Below, in pieces: positions 15,831 through 24,208 of a DNA stretch of 63,817 nt. Source of the stretch: WYZ-LMO2 sp038731605 (GTDB lineage Archaea > Halobacteriota > Archaeoglobi > Archaeoglobales > Archaeoglobaceae); assembly GCA_038731605.1 (NCBI GenBank), contig JAVYQP010000007.1, forward strand, positions 1-63,817. Direction: 5' to 3'. A program made the position numbers and the translations under genes. Position 1 is the first letter of the stretch, and each line of letters starts with the position of its first letter. The notes under the pieces were generated by a model, which saw only the letters and a program-made list of their open reading frames with translations, did no database searches and was not told the DNA's origin.

Positions 15831-16652
15831 ATGAAAGATGAGAAACAGGAGAGGGATCAAGAGAAGAGGTTGATAATTAAAAGGACGGGTTATCCTTCCG
15901 TTGGAGAGATCGTAATTGGCACTGTGACTCGTGTTCTTGACTTTGGCGCATTTGTTTCCCTTGACGAATACGAAAACAAGGAGGGAATGGTCCACATAAG
16001 CGAGGTTGCGTCTGGTTGGATCAAGGACATAAGAGACCACGTTAAAAAGGGGCAAAAGGTTGTTTGCAAAGTTCTTAGCGTTAATCCAAAGCGAGGACAC
16101 ATCGATCTCTCGATTAAAGATGTGAACGAAAGGCAGAAGAGAGAGAAACTCCAGCAATGGAAAAACGAGATGAGCGCTTTCAAGTGGCTCGAGATCGTGG
16201 GAAAGAAACTGCAGGTGAGCGATGAAGAGGTTCTAAAGATCGGTAGGAAATTGCTAAAGGAATACGACTCCGTATACTCTGCGTTTGAAGAAGTCGCAAC
16301 CGAGGGATATGAAGTCCTTGCAAAGCTCGTTGGCGAAGAGTTTGCGAAAGCGATGGCTGAGATCGCAAGGGAGAACCTAAAGCCAAAAAAGGTCAAGGTG
16401 CGAGGCTACTTCGAGATAAAGTTTATGCAACCCGATGGGGTGGAGAGGATAAAGAAGACGTTCAGCGAACTGAAACTCGACGAAAACGTTGGAATGGAAA
16501 TCTACTACGTCGGTGCCCCGAAGTATAGAGTTGTGATCGAGGCAGAGGATTACAAGGTTGCAGAGAACGCACTCAAAAAAGTTGTGACAATGGTTTCCAA
16601 GAACGTCAAAAAACTCGGCGGAGAGTGCAACTTCGTGAGGGAGGCGATATGA
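15831..16652 (+). CDS. Translation initiation factor aIF2 subunit alpha
   Basis: Alpha subunit of archaeal aIF2, which brings initiator tRNA to the small ribosomal subunit. The 273 residues begin with an S1 RNA-binding domain (GYPSVGEIVIGTVTRVLDFG, GMVHISE, then LSIKDVN), followed by the helical middle and the C-terminal alpha/beta domain (KVRGYFEIKFMQPDG). The ATG at 15831 adds 13 charged residues before the usual start. A TTG at 15870 (LIIKRTGYPS) matches most family starts better. Its stop overlaps the nop10 start (ATGA), beginning the conserved archaeal aIF2-alpha, nop10, PAC2 string. Confidence 0.94.
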   Translation: MKDEKQERDQEKRLIIKRTGYPSVGEIVIGTVTRVLDFGAFVSLDEYENKEGMVHISEVASGWIKDIRDHVKKGQKVVCKVLSVNPKRGHIDLSIKDVNERQKREKLQQWKNEMSAFKWLEIVGKKLQVSDEEVLKIGRKLLKEYDSVYSAFEEVATEGYEVLAKLVGEEFAKAMAEIARENLKPKKVKVRGYFEIKFMQPDGVERIKKTFSELKLDENVGMEIYYVGAPKYRVVIEAEDYKVAENALKKVVTMVSKNVKKLGGECNFVREAI

Positions 16653-16828
16653 AGTCTCTGATAAAAAAGTGCCCGAAATGCTTTGAATACACGCTGAAAG
16701 AAGTATGTCCGAGATGCGGAGAGAGAACGGTCACACCAATCCCGCCGAGGTTCTCTCCTGAAGATCCATATGGGAAGTATCGAAGGATGCTCCGGAAGGA
16801 GAAGGGATTTTTCCTGAGAAGGTGGTGA
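16649..16828 (+). CDS. nop10: Nop10, H/ACA ribonucleoprotein subunit
   Basis: Small zinc-binding core protein of the H/ACA RNP that guides pseudouridylation by Cbf5. The 59 residues contain the two cysteine pairs CPKC and CPRC, the TVTPIPPRFSPEDPYGKYR segment diagnostic of Nop10, and a basic end. The ATG at 16649 overlaps the aIF2-alpha stop. It is followed after one base by the PAC2-family gene, the usual archaeal arrangement. Confidence 0.96.
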   Translation: MKSLIKKCPKCFEYTLKEVCPRCGERTVTPIPPRFSPEDPYGKYRRMLRKEKGFFLRRW

Positions 16829-16829
16829 A

Positions 16830-17609
16830 ATGATAAAAAGGGTAGATGTCCGGTATTTGAAAACTCCGCAAGAGTGCAATCTCAAGGACCCAGTGTTTAT
16901 CGAAGGTTTACCCGGCATAGGGCACGTTGGGAAGCTCGTGGCGGACCACTTGGTCAAGGAGCTGAACGCAGAGAAGGTCGTGGAAATCTATTCCCACCAC
17001 TTCCCACCGCAGGTAATAGTTCTCGAAGACGGCACGATCAGAATGCCGAGAAACGAAGTCTACGCCTGGAAGTCAAACTCGAGTGCGCCGGACTTGCTGA
17101 TCCTCGTCGGAGATTTCCAGAGCATAAGCAACGAAGGACACTTTGAGCTCGTGAACGCTTACATAGAGATTGCAAAGAGCTTCGGAGTGAAAAGGATCTA
17201 CACGCTCGGTGGCTATGGGTTGGGAAAGCTCGTTGAAGAGCCATACGTTGTCGGTGCATCGAACTCTAAGGAGCTCGTCGAAGAGATGAAGCGCCATGGC
17301 GTTAGATTTGAACCCGGAGAACCAGGAGGAGGGATAATTGGCGCCGCTGGACTTTTGCTTGGGGCTTCGAAGCTTGAAAACATCGACGCAGTCTGTCTGA
17401 TGGGCGTAACTTCGGGATACATGGTCGATCCAAAGAGTGCAAAGGCGGTTCTCGAAGTTTTGTCGAGAATCCTGAACCTGAAAGTCTCTTTCGAGGCGCT
17501 TGAAGAGAGAGCGAAGGAGATGGAGAAGATAATAGCGCAGATAAAGGAGATGCAAGAGCTCGCAGTTCAGCAGTGGAAGAGCGACGAGGATTTGAGATAC
17601 TTCAGATGA
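16830..17609 (+). CDS. PAC2-family protein (proteasome assembly chaperone-like)
   Basis: 259-residue archaeal PAC2-family (COG2047) protein, related to eukaryotic proteasome assembly chaperone 2. Visible are FIEGLPGIGHVGKLVADHL, a nucleoside-phosphorylase-like middle (LILVGDFQSIS, YTLGGYGLGKL), GGGIIGAAGLLLG and LMGVTSGYMVDP, then a C-terminal coiled coil (about 220-250). Its exact archaeal role is not settled. It follows nop10 with an SD-like GGTGGTGA, and its stop overlaps the next gene. psmB lies 12 kb away in this window. Confidence 0.88.
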   Translation: MIKRVDVRYLKTPQECNLKDPVFIEGLPGIGHVGKLVADHLVKELNAEKVVEIYSHHFPPQVIVLEDGTIRMPRNEVYAWKSNSSAPDLLILVGDFQSISNEGHFELVNAYIEIAKSFGVKRIYTLGGYGLGKLVEEPYVVGASNSKELVEEMKRHGVRFEPGEPGGGIIGAAGLLLGASKLENIDAVCLMGVTSGYMVDPKSAKAVLEVLSRILNLKVSFEALEERAKEMEKIIAQIKEMQELAVQQWKSDEDLRYFR

Positions 17610-18301
17610 GATACTGGCAGATCGACTTCGCCCGTGGAGTTGCAGTAATTTTGATGCTTTTTTTCCATCTTTTCTTCGACGCGAGCTACTTCCAAAAAAT
17701 AGAGCTCAGCGGTGCGTTCTGGTTCGTTTTTCCAAGGTTCATAGGCGGGATGTTCATCTTCATCTCTGGCTTTACGCTCAGCTACACCCACAGGGATCGA
17801 AGCCTTTGGAGCGTTTCAAAACTTCGAAGGATAGCAAAATTCGCAGTGATAGCGATCGCAATAACACTCGCAACCATGATCTTCGCCCCAGATGAGTTCG
17901 TAGTCTTTGGCATAATCCACTTCTTTGCAGTCGCATCTCTGCTTGCAATGTTCTTCGTCAAAAGGGAAAAGGTTTGCCTCATTCTCGGCGTTTGTTTAAC
18001 GGTCTTAGGTTTCTACATACAGCAGTTTCGATTCCCATTTTGGCATCTCTTCTGGCTCGGACTAATTCCCGAGGGCTTTAGAACTCTCGACTACTACCCT
18101 CTTTTGCCTTGGTTCGGAGTCATGCTCTTAGGCATCTACTTTGGGAAAAAGATCAGACTAAGGGCAGTAGACTATAAAGGGAGCTTCGTGAGCTTCTTAG
18201 GCAGACATTCGCTTGCTATTTACCTCATACAGCATCCGGTAATCGTCCTCCTACTGCATCTCTACTACCGAGATGTTTTGCAGTCGATTCTCAAAGTGTA
18301 A
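17606..18301 (+). CDS. Membrane protein of the heparan-alpha-glucosaminide N-acetyltransferase (DUF1624) family
   Basis: About 231 residues with some seven to eight hydrophobic segments. The start RYWQIDFARGVAVILMLFFH matches DUF1624 / HGSNAT-catalytic membrane acyltransferases, in which an early R..D..RG motif and a histidine take part in acetyl transfer. SLAIYLIQHPV near the end is also typical of membrane acyltransferases. The ATG at 17606 overlaps the PAC2 stop. The acceptor is unknown; a cell-envelope glycan or lipid is a reasonable guess. The last 11 bases overlap the convergent map gene. Confidence 0.75.
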   Translation: MRYWQIDFARGVAVILMLFFHLFFDASYFQKIELSGAFWFVFPRFIGGMFIFISGFTLSYTHRDRSLWSVSKLRRIAKFAVIAIAITLATMIFAPDEFVVFGIIHFFAVASLLAMFFVKREKVCLILGVCLTVLGFYIQQFRFPFWHLFWLGLIPEGFRTLDYYPLLPWFGVMLLGIYFGKKIRLRAVDYKGSFVSFLGRHSLAIYLIQHPVIVLLLHLYYRDVLQSILKV

Positions 18302-19163
18302 CAACCCTACAGGAATCCTTTTCCACGATCACCGTGTGCTCCCACTGGCTCACTGCGCAATTCGAAACCTCTGAAAGCACGGGATACTCCCTAAGAACTC
18401 CTTCTCGAACGAGCTTAGATATGAAGAGGTTCGAGGCGTTTATCCATCTCTTCGCAAATGGAAGCGTTTTGAACCGCTCTGAGATCTCTTGGACGATTTT
18501 TCTCAGCTCCTTCAAGCGCAAGGGCTTTGGATTTACGAGACTATAGATCTCGCACTCGTTTCTTTCAGCAACTCTCCCTACGCCATTCGTTGCGAACGGC
18601 TCTATTGCCACTATCATCCCCTCTTTCAGCTCTACGCCTTTCTGCGTTGCGTAGTTGTAAATGCTCGGAGGGGCGTGGGCTAAATATGGTAGCAAGCCGT
18701 GTCCCGTTAAGTTAACAACTGGCTTGAAGCCGTAACCCCTTATCGTCTCCTCGATTATCTTACCGAGCTTCGCAGTGTCTACTCCAGATTTAACATGGTC
18801 TATTGCGTTGAACACCGCTTCCTTGCTCGCCTTTATCAAATCTCCATGATCTCCAAGGTCGACTGAGATCGCCATATCTGCGATGTATCCATCGACGTGC
18901 GCTCCTATGTCTATTTTAACAAGATCTCCTTTTTTGAACGTTCTTTCATCCCCTCTTGCTGGGGTGAAGTGAGCTGCATCGCTGTTGATAGAGAGATTAC
19001 ACGGAAACGCCGGCTTTGCGCCGAGTTCGATGATTCGGTTCTCTATGAACTCCGCAACCTCGAGAATCTTTGCTCCCACCACTACCTTCTCTTCTGCTTC
19101 TTTGGCGACTTTTTTCAGCACCTCTCCAGCACGTAGCGTTTTTTCGATCGCCTCTTCGTTCAT
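18291..19163 (-). CDS. map: Methionine aminopeptidase, type II
   Basis: Removes the initiator methionine from new proteins. The 290 residues show the pita-bread fold ligands: HFTPARGDE, VKIDIGAHVDGYIADMA (two metal aspartates), LTGHGL, and IEPFAT with the C-terminal VSQWEHTVIV glutamate and histidine context. The insertion LKELRKIVQEISERFKTLPF supports type II, the archaeal type. Its ATG (19163-19161) overlaps the purP stop by one base (TGATG), so it is translationally coupled. The end overlaps the convergent membrane acyltransferase gene by 11 bases. Confidence 0.95.
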   Translation of the reverse strand: MNEEAIEKTLRAGEVLKKVAKEAEEKVVVGAKILEVAEFIENRIIELGAKPAFPCNLSINSDAAHFTPARGDERTFKKGDLVKIDIGAHVDGYIADMAISVDLGDHGDLIKASKEAVFNAIDHVKSGVDTAKLGKIIEETIRGYGFKPVVNLTGHGLLPYLAHAPPSIYNYATQKGVELKEGMIVAIEPFATNGVGRVAERNECEIYSLVNPKPLRLKELRKIVQEISERFKTLPFAKRWINASNLFISKLVREGVLREYPVLSEVSNCAVSQWEHTVIVEKDSCRVVTL

Positions 19164-20236
19164 CAGTAGATCACCTCCCCAAGCATGTCCTTTTCGATCG
19201 CAAGTTTAATTTCTCTTGCAATCCTTCGCCCCATATACATGTTCTCCCCGAAGAGGACATATGAATAAAGGGAGTTCGGAACTCCAACGTTTGTTCCGGC
19301 GACGATTCTTGCGGAGATCTCGAAAACTATGAGCTCGGCTCTCTCGTTAAAGACGCCCTCCACACAGAAGGGTCCGACCATTCCCGGGTAAGCGATTTCT
19401 CTTGAAACGCTCACAAGTTTTTCGGCAACGTCAAAAGCCTGCTTTAAAAGGCTCTCACGCAAAACCAATGGGAAGTTCCCGATCACTGTATACGTGGGCT
19501 CAAAATCGAGTTTCAACTGCTCCTCTGCGGGAATTCTGCCCATCCCATCGACATGCTCGTATCTTCTATCTATCGAGATCAGCTCAATTCGATCGTTCAC
19601 CGCAGAATAGAAGAAGGAGAAGTATACGTTCGCTCCGATCACGTATTCCTGTATCTCAGCCTTCGACAAGTCTTCTTCCCTTGCAAGCCCCTTCTCAACG
19701 ATTTTTTTAGCCTTCTCTCTGAAATCCTCAGCAGAGGTGACGAGGAAGTAGCCACGTCCGCCCTTCGCTCCCTGAAATTTGACTATGCAAAGCCCCTCGA
19801 TCTCTTCGGGGCTCTTGAATTCTCTTGGAATTTTCACGCCAGCCTTCAAAAACCACTCCCTCTGTCTCTCCCTGCTCGTCTCGTATTCCATCAGCTTCCT
19901 GTTACCGAAGATCGGAACCTCTAGATCCTCGAACTTTCCGATGTAGGCGTTAAAAGACCCATGGGGGATCAAAACTGCGTTCTCTTTTCTAAGGAACTCC
20001 TGAACTTCTTTGTTTAGCAGATCTCCAAAGTCGTTGAGCTCAACGATTCTGTCCGCAACACCAAAGTTTTTGTAAATCTTTGCATCATCGCTTTTGCAAA
20101 GGCAGATCGTTTCAAATCCCTCATCTCTCGCCCCACGTAAGATGTTGAGCGCAGAATGGCTTCCAAGTGTCGCTATCTTTATCTTCTCTGGCGAATAGCT
20201 CCTAAGAACTTTCAGAATTTTTTCCCGCAAGTTCAT
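19163..20236 (-). CDS. purP: Formate-dependent FAICAR synthetase PurP
   Basis: ATP-grasp enzyme that formylates AICAR with free formate in archaeal purine synthesis, replacing the folate-dependent PurH step. From ATG 20236, with a good ribosome binding site GGAGGG, it has 357 residues. Motifs include IATLGSHSALNILRGARDEGF near the start, IVKFQGAKGGRGYFL (ATP-grasp loop), ISIDRRYEHVDGMGRIPA and FCVEGVF...EISARIVAGTN, all typical of PurP. The start lies 35 bases inside the DUF72 gene and the stop overlaps map. Its substrate is the product of PurB, also in this window. Confidence 0.95.
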   Translation of the reverse strand: MNLREKILKVLRSYSPEKIKIATLGSHSALNILRGARDEGFETICLCKSDDAKIYKNFGVADRIVELNDFGDLLNKEVQEFLRKENAVLIPHGSFNAYIGKFEDLEVPIFGNRKLMEYETSRERQREWFLKAGVKIPREFKSPEEIEGLCIVKFQGAKGGRGYFLVTSAEDFREKAKKIVEKGLAREEDLSKAEIQEYVIGANVYFSFFYSAVNDRIELISIDRRYEHVDGMGRIPAEEQLKLDFEPTYTVIGNFPLVLRESLLKQAFDVAEKLVSVSREIAYPGMVGPFCVEGVFNERAELIVFEISARIVAGTNVGVPNSLYSYVLFGENMYMGRRIAREIKLAIEKDMLGEVIY

Positions 20237-20882
20237 CCCTCCAGCCCTTGACCTTTTCCGCATCCCTGAGCATAAAAGGATTGTTGAAGAGCAAGTAATC
20301 GGCTTTGTTCAGCAAAGTTCGCAGTTCATCGTCGCTGTGGTTCTTATGGATCCTGAAATACCTAAGCTCCCCGTGAGTCGGAGCGTTTTCAAAGGGATCG
20401 ACGACATGGACAAGCGAGAGCTCTTCGCAAATTCTTTTCACAGTCTCGCTCTCCCAGCCCCTTGGCTCCCAGCCGAAAACGAACTCTCTTTCTACGCTAC
20501 CAAAGAACTCCCTCATGTTCTTGATGTTCTCCTCAGTCGCCTTAAAGCTCCTTGGGGTCTGAAAAAGGATGAAATTCGATTTTAGAGCTTTTGCAATTTG
20601 CCTCGTTACTTCCCATGCGTCAAAAACCGCTTTAATTGGCTTAAAAAACCCTGCATCCTCGATTACGAGTTTAGCCTTGCGGTAAGTTGGACTCGAAGGA
20701 GGATGGGTTATGATCTGCCAAGCTTTTACGGTGAATTCAAAGCTTTTGGGAGCGAGTTCCCTCCATTTCTTTGCGGTATCGATTGACGGGGGTTTGTAGA
20801 AAGTTTTCTGCACTTCAACAACTTCGAACTTCTCAAAGTATTTCTCCATTGCAATCGGAAACCCGCAACACCCGATCTTCAT
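20202..20882 (-). CDS. DUF72 family protein
   Basis: 226 residues from the ATG at 20882; a TTG at 20900 would add six. DUF72 proteins are TIM-barrel-like and of unknown function. Family features seen are the start KIGCCGFP, FEVVEVQKTFYKPPS, FEFTVKAWQIITHP, FILFQTPRSFKAT, FGWEPRGWES and a late FRIHKNHSDDEL. TTTTTAAC about 22-30 bases upstream may be its TATA box. Its end overlaps the purP start by 35 bases, which suggests coupled expression with purP and map. Confidence 0.85.
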   Translation of the reverse strand: MKIGCCGFPIAMEKYFEKFEVVEVQKTFYKPPSIDTAKKWRELAPKSFEFTVKAWQIITHPPSSPTYRKAKLVIEDAGFFKPIKAVFDAWEVTRQIAKALKSNFILFQTPRSFKATEENIKNMREFFGSVEREFVFGWEPRGWESETVKRICEELSLVHVVDPFENAPTHGELRYFRIHKNHSDDELRTLLNKADYLLFNNPFMLRDAEKVKGWRDELAGKNSESS

Positions 20883-20931
20883 CTCAAAATTCGACGCCAA
20901 AGTTAAAAAGGATTACGAGTTGACCGCAATC

Positions 20932-21291
20932 TCAAGCTACCTTTACAAGATAGCTTTCAATCGCCTCTTTCAGAGTTTTTCTTGTAAATGGCTTCTCAAT
21001 TACACCCTTTGCTCCAGCGTTGATCAAATCCTTACCTCTGCTCCTTGAAAACGCAGAAAAACCGATGACCACAGCTTTGGGATTTATCTTAAGAATTTCT
21101 CGTGTTGCCTCGACACCGTCGACTCCGGGCATCGAGATGTCCATCAAAACGATGTCGGGCTTTTCCTCTGTGAAGATCCTTATGCCTTCTAAGGCGTTCG
21201 AGGCTTCAAGGACTTGGAAATCCTTGAGCATGATCCTGACGATTTCCCTTATACTTTCATCATCGTCGATTATCAATACCTTCACACTCAT
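20932..21291 (-). CDS. Receiver-only response regulator (CheY-like)
   Basis: A 119-residue single receiver domain with the full phosphorylation site: acidic pocket D9/D10/D11, phospho-acceptor D51 (IVLMDISMPG), switch residue S79 (GFSAFS) and K100 (IEKPF). There is no output domain. No histidine kinase or chemotaxis gene is in the window, so the partner is unknown. It is monocistronic and downstream of a decayed-looking segment. Confidence 0.92.
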   Translation of the reverse strand: MSVKVLIIDDDESIREIVRIMLKDFQVLEASNALEGIRIFTEEKPDIVLMDISMPGVDGVEATREILKINPKAVVIGFSAFSRSRGKDLINAGAKGVIEKPFTRKTLKEAIESYLVKVA

Positions 21292-21537
21292 GATTACAAT
21301 TGTGGTTATGAAGTTAATAAGCTTTTCTGTTTAAGCCGTCTACAATCAATTTCGTGATTATAGATATAAAAGATAAGATAATTCTTCTCCAGCCTTCTTC
21401 AGGTTTTCTGCCATCTCTGAAATCCTTTTCTCTGCCCATACGTCTACCTCTATTGTTCTCCCCGTTCAAGAATTTCCAAAGCTGGCTTTACTACGAATTT
21501 TGATCTAGACCAACTTTAACATAAATTTTTTCCTAAA
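21292..21537 (-). pseudogene. Spacer with a possible frameshifted gene remnant
   Basis: Between the lysA end and the response-regulator start. On the minus strand one frame ending at TAA 21358 reads RTIEVDVWAEKRISEMAENL and continues to SYLLYL. Directly upstream a second frame reads FVVKPALEILERGEQ before a stop. Joined by one frameshift near 21462 they look like about 47 residues of an amphipathic helical protein. I do not recognise it. Chance is possible. The last part (about 21292-21357) should hold the response-regulator promoter. Confidence 0.3.
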
Positions 21538-22791
21538 CTAAAATAGCCATTCTGGAATTCTCTGCTTCGCAATCAAATCTCCAAACGTCTCTCTTTCCCT
21601 TACAACTGCAACTCTTCTCCCATCGACCAAAACTTCGGCGCATCTTGGTCTCCCGTTGTATTGACTGCTCATCGAAAAACCATACGCTCCAGCGTCGAGA
21701 ATCGCAATTATGTCCCCCTTCTCAACCTTCGGAAGTTTTCTGTCCCTCGCAAGAATGTCTCCACTCTCGCAAATCGGTCCAACTATCGTATAGATTTCTT
21801 CCTCGCCTTCTTTGTTCGCAACAACGACACGGTGATACGAGCCATACATCGCTGGGCGTATGAGCGTGTTGAAACCTGCGTCGACCGCTACGAAGTTCTT
21901 GAATCCCTTCTTCACTGCGTTGACCTTCGTCAGCAAAATCGTTGTGTTCCCGACGATGCTTCTTCCGGGCTCGAGCCAGAGCGTAACTTTTGAGCTAAGG
22001 TTTTTCTTAATCTCCTCAAATACGGGCAAAACAGCGTTTGCGAGATCGAAAGGCGACAGGGCTCCTTTTCCCTCGTAGTCAATCCCAAGCCCCCCTCCCA
22101 TGTCTATGAACTCCAAAGCTACGCCGAGCTTCTCGATCTCAACTGCGAGCTTTCCGATTTTTTTCAGCGCTTCAACGAAGGGCGAAGTTTCGAGGATTTG
22201 ACTGCCGATGTGGAAGTGTATTCCTTTGACGTCGACGCAGTCCATGCTACTTGCGATTTCATAGGCTCTCTTCGCTTCCTCGATCTGGATCCCGAACTTA
22301 GACTCCCTAAGCCCAGTGGCGATCTTTGGGTGAGTCTTTGGATCTATATCCGGATTCACTCGAAAAGCGATCTCGACGCTCTTCCCTTTCTCCTTCGCAA
22401 TTCTGTTTATCGTAGCAAGCTCGTCTAAGCTGTCGACGCTGAACTTTACTCCTGCATCGATCCCCATCTCTATCTCTTCGTCGCTCTTTGAGTTTCCATT
22501 GAAAAGGATGTCCTCTGCTTTAAATCCCGAGAGAAGAGCCATGTATAGCTCTCCAGCACTGAACACATCTGCTCCGAAGCCGTAGTTTGCAATTATCCTC
22601 ATTATGGCGAGGTTGTTGTTCGCCTTGACTGCGTAGAGAAGCTTACAGTCCGGAAAAGCTTTCTTATAAGCTTTTAAATTCTCCTCGAGCTTCTTCTTAG
22701 AAGTGACATACAACGGTGTCCCAAACTTCTCCGCAAGGTAAACTGCGGAAACGTCTTCGATAAAAAGAACGTTATTCCTTCTTGAAAGCAT
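21538..22791 (-). CDS. lysA: Diaminopimelate decarboxylase
   Basis: Last step of lysine synthesis by the diaminopimelate route: meso-DAP to L-lysine and CO2. The 417 residues form a fold-type III PLP barrel with PLP lysine K56 (LLYAVKANNN), HFHIGSQ, the phosphate loop DMGGGLGIDY, EPGRSIVGN and active-site CESGD. The ATG at 22791 lies one base after the rps15 stop region, so it is the last gene of the artA-asd-pssA-mptD-rps15-lysA run. Confidence 0.96.
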   Translation of the reverse strand: MLSRRNNVLFIEDVSAVYLAEKFGTPLYVTSKKKLEENLKAYKKAFPDCKLLYAVKANNNLAIMRIIANYGFGADVFSAGELYMALLSGFKAEDILFNGNSKSDEEIEMGIDAGVKFSVDSLDELATINRIAKEKGKSVEIAFRVNPDIDPKTHPKIATGLRESKFGIQIEEAKRAYEIASSMDCVDVKGIHFHIGSQILETSPFVEALKKIGKLAVEIEKLGVALEFIDMGGGLGIDYEGKGALSPFDLANAVLPVFEEIKKNLSSKVTLWLEPGRSIVGNTTILLTKVNAVKKGFKNFVAVDAGFNTLIRPAMYGSYHRVVVANKEGEEEIYTIVGPICESGDILARDRKLPKVEKGDIIAILDAGAYGFSMSSQYNGRPRCAEVLVDGRRVAVVRERETFGDLIAKQRIPEWLF

Positions 22792-22792
22792 A

Positions 22793-23248
22793 TCAGGATA
22801 GCTCCACTCTCAGCTTTTCAGGATCGTAACTCCAGTCCGCTGGAAGATAGCCTTTTTCCTTGTAGTAGTTCGAAAGCCTCCAGATCTTCGCTTCAATCAA
22901 CTGCAGTCCTCTTCGATTGTGCAAGTCTTTCTTGTGGACTTCGAGATGCCTTCTGAGCTTCAAAGCCTTCTTTATCAAAGCCTTCAGGTCTTCGGGATAC
23001 TTTGGTTTGATCCCACTTTCGATCAAGATCTCAACCAACTTCTTCCCAGTAACCTGTCTCACCGAGGGGACTCCAAAGCGATCTCTTAAGATCATCCCTA
23101 TCATCGACGGCTCGTAGCCCTCGTTGTAAAGCTCTACTATCTTCTTCTCAACCTCCTCAGCGCTCAGTTCAACCCATTCGGGTGGCTGAGTTCTGTGGAT
23201 TTTCTTTGAGCCAGATTTACCCCTTCTGCTCTTGTGCATTCTCGCCAT
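22793..23248 (-). CDS. rps15: Ribosomal protein uS15 (archaeal S15)
   Basis: Small-subunit protein that binds 16S rRNA. The 151 residues begin MARMHKSRRGKSGS and show the archaeal/eukaryal N-terminal extension. The conserved core has PSMIGMILRDRFGVP, and LRRHLEVHKKDLHNRRGLQL with YYKEKG at the end. The start at 23248 follows AAGGTG. An ATG nine bases upstream is also possible. Confidence 0.96.
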   Translation of the reverse strand: MARMHKSRRGKSGSKKIHRTQPPEWVELSAEEVEKKIVELYNEGYEPSMIGMILRDRFGVPSVRQVTGKKLVEILIESGIKPKYPEDLKALIKKALKLRRHLEVHKKDLHNRRGLQLIEAKIWRLSNYYKEKGYLPADWSYDPEKLRVELS

Positions 23249-23282
23249 TGTGAACACCTTCTCAAGGGTTTCTCCACGAGAT

Positions 23283-23609
23283 TTAAATGTTGCGGAGTCT
23301 CATTAAGGGATACCCGAGTTCCTCGTTCCATTCAAGGATTGCTTCAACTCTCTCTCCCTCGAATTCAACGACGACTCTCGCCTTTAGCATCTCGGGGGAA
23401 AGAGAAGTATAGCCGAATTTCGACAACTTCATTCGCTCTCTGTCGATCCTAACTTCCGCTTCGACGACATACGGCTGAAGCTTCAAACAGCTCTCCATAG
23501 CTCTTTCTAAAATTTCTGCGTTTTTTTCAGACACCGGCGCACCTATGAACTGGTGAAAAAGTGCTCCTAACTTAATTCCCGCCTCGAACGCAGCAACAGC
23601 TTTTCGCAT
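23283..23609 (-). CDS. mptD: Archaeal dihydroneopterin aldolase MptD
   Basis: Cleaves dihydroneopterin to 6-hydroxymethyl-dihydropterin in tetrahydromethanopterin synthesis. The 108 residues carry the family core AFEAGIKLGALFHQFIGAPV, with the conserved His and Gln, and a late VEAEVRIDRERM. From ATG 23609 there is a GGTGAGG ribosome binding site. It starts 43 bases inside pssA. The fold is unrelated to bacterial FolB. Its presence supports an organism that uses methanopterin as C1 carrier. Confidence 0.88.
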   Translation of the reverse strand: MRKAVAAFEAGIKLGALFHQFIGAPVSEKNAEILERAMESCLKLQPYVVEAEVRIDRERMKLSKFGYTSLSPEMLKARVVVEFEGERVEAILEWNEELGYPLMRLRNI

Positions 23610-24208
23610 TTCCTCACCCCGGGGTAAAGAGCGTAAACAAGCGAGATAAGGATAAGGAGGTAGCAAGCTTCGGGATAAAAGATTGCAAGGATGAGCAAAG
23701 CTCCGATTGGAACGAGCTTCGTAGCCCTGATCTTCGGATACCTGAAGTCGCTTATCATCAGAATTGAGAAAACGAGAACCACGATTGCAACTATTTCAGC
23801 GGGGAAATCGAGCCTTATGAGTGAGCTCACCATGATTGCGTTCACCGCAGTTGGAACCCCGATGAAGTCTTGGACTGCAAGAACGTTGAACCTTGCAAGT
23901 CTGAGAATTGAGAAGGCTAAGAGGAGGGAAGAGAAGGCGAAGAGCTCGGGATGTTTCAGAGCTATGAGGAACGCTGGAAAAACTGCAAATGAAATCGTGT
24001 CCGCTAAGGAATCGAGTTCTTTGCCAAGCTTCCCTCTCTCGGTCTTCGAAGCGATCCAGCCATCGAGTCCGTCTGCGATGAGAGCGAAGTAGAAGAAGAC
24101 AAAGCATTTTTCGTAGTCGTAAATTGAATAAACGAGCGCAGTCAAGCCGAGGAGAGCGTTTAAGACTGTAAGCGAGTCCGCAAGGCTAACCTCACGAAAA
24201 ATCTTCAT
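23567..24208 (-). CDS. pssA: CDP-alcohol phosphatidyltransferase, probable archaetidylserine synthase
   Basis: Membrane enzyme that should transfer the lipid phosphate from CDP-archaeol to serine. The 213 residues have about six to seven hydrophobic segments. The CDP-alcohol motif reads D46..DG(49-50)..A53..G62...D66...D70, with SLADTISFAVFPA as in PssA. Two deviations occur: the arginine expected after A53 is serine (S54), and the spacer to G62 is one residue short. The neighbours asd and artA fix the role as lipid head-group synthesis. The start overlaps the asd end by 17 bases. Confidence 0.85.
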   Translation of the reverse strand: MKIFREVSLADSLTVLNALLGLTALVYSIYDYEKCFVFFYFALIADGLDGWIASKTERGKLGKELDSLADTISFAVFPAFLIALKHPELFAFSSLLLAFSILRLARFNVLAVQDFIGVPTAVNAIMVSSLIRLDFPAEIVAIVVLVFSILMISDFRYPKIRATKLVPIGALLILAIFYPEACYLLILISLVYALYPGVRKCEKLLLRSRRELS

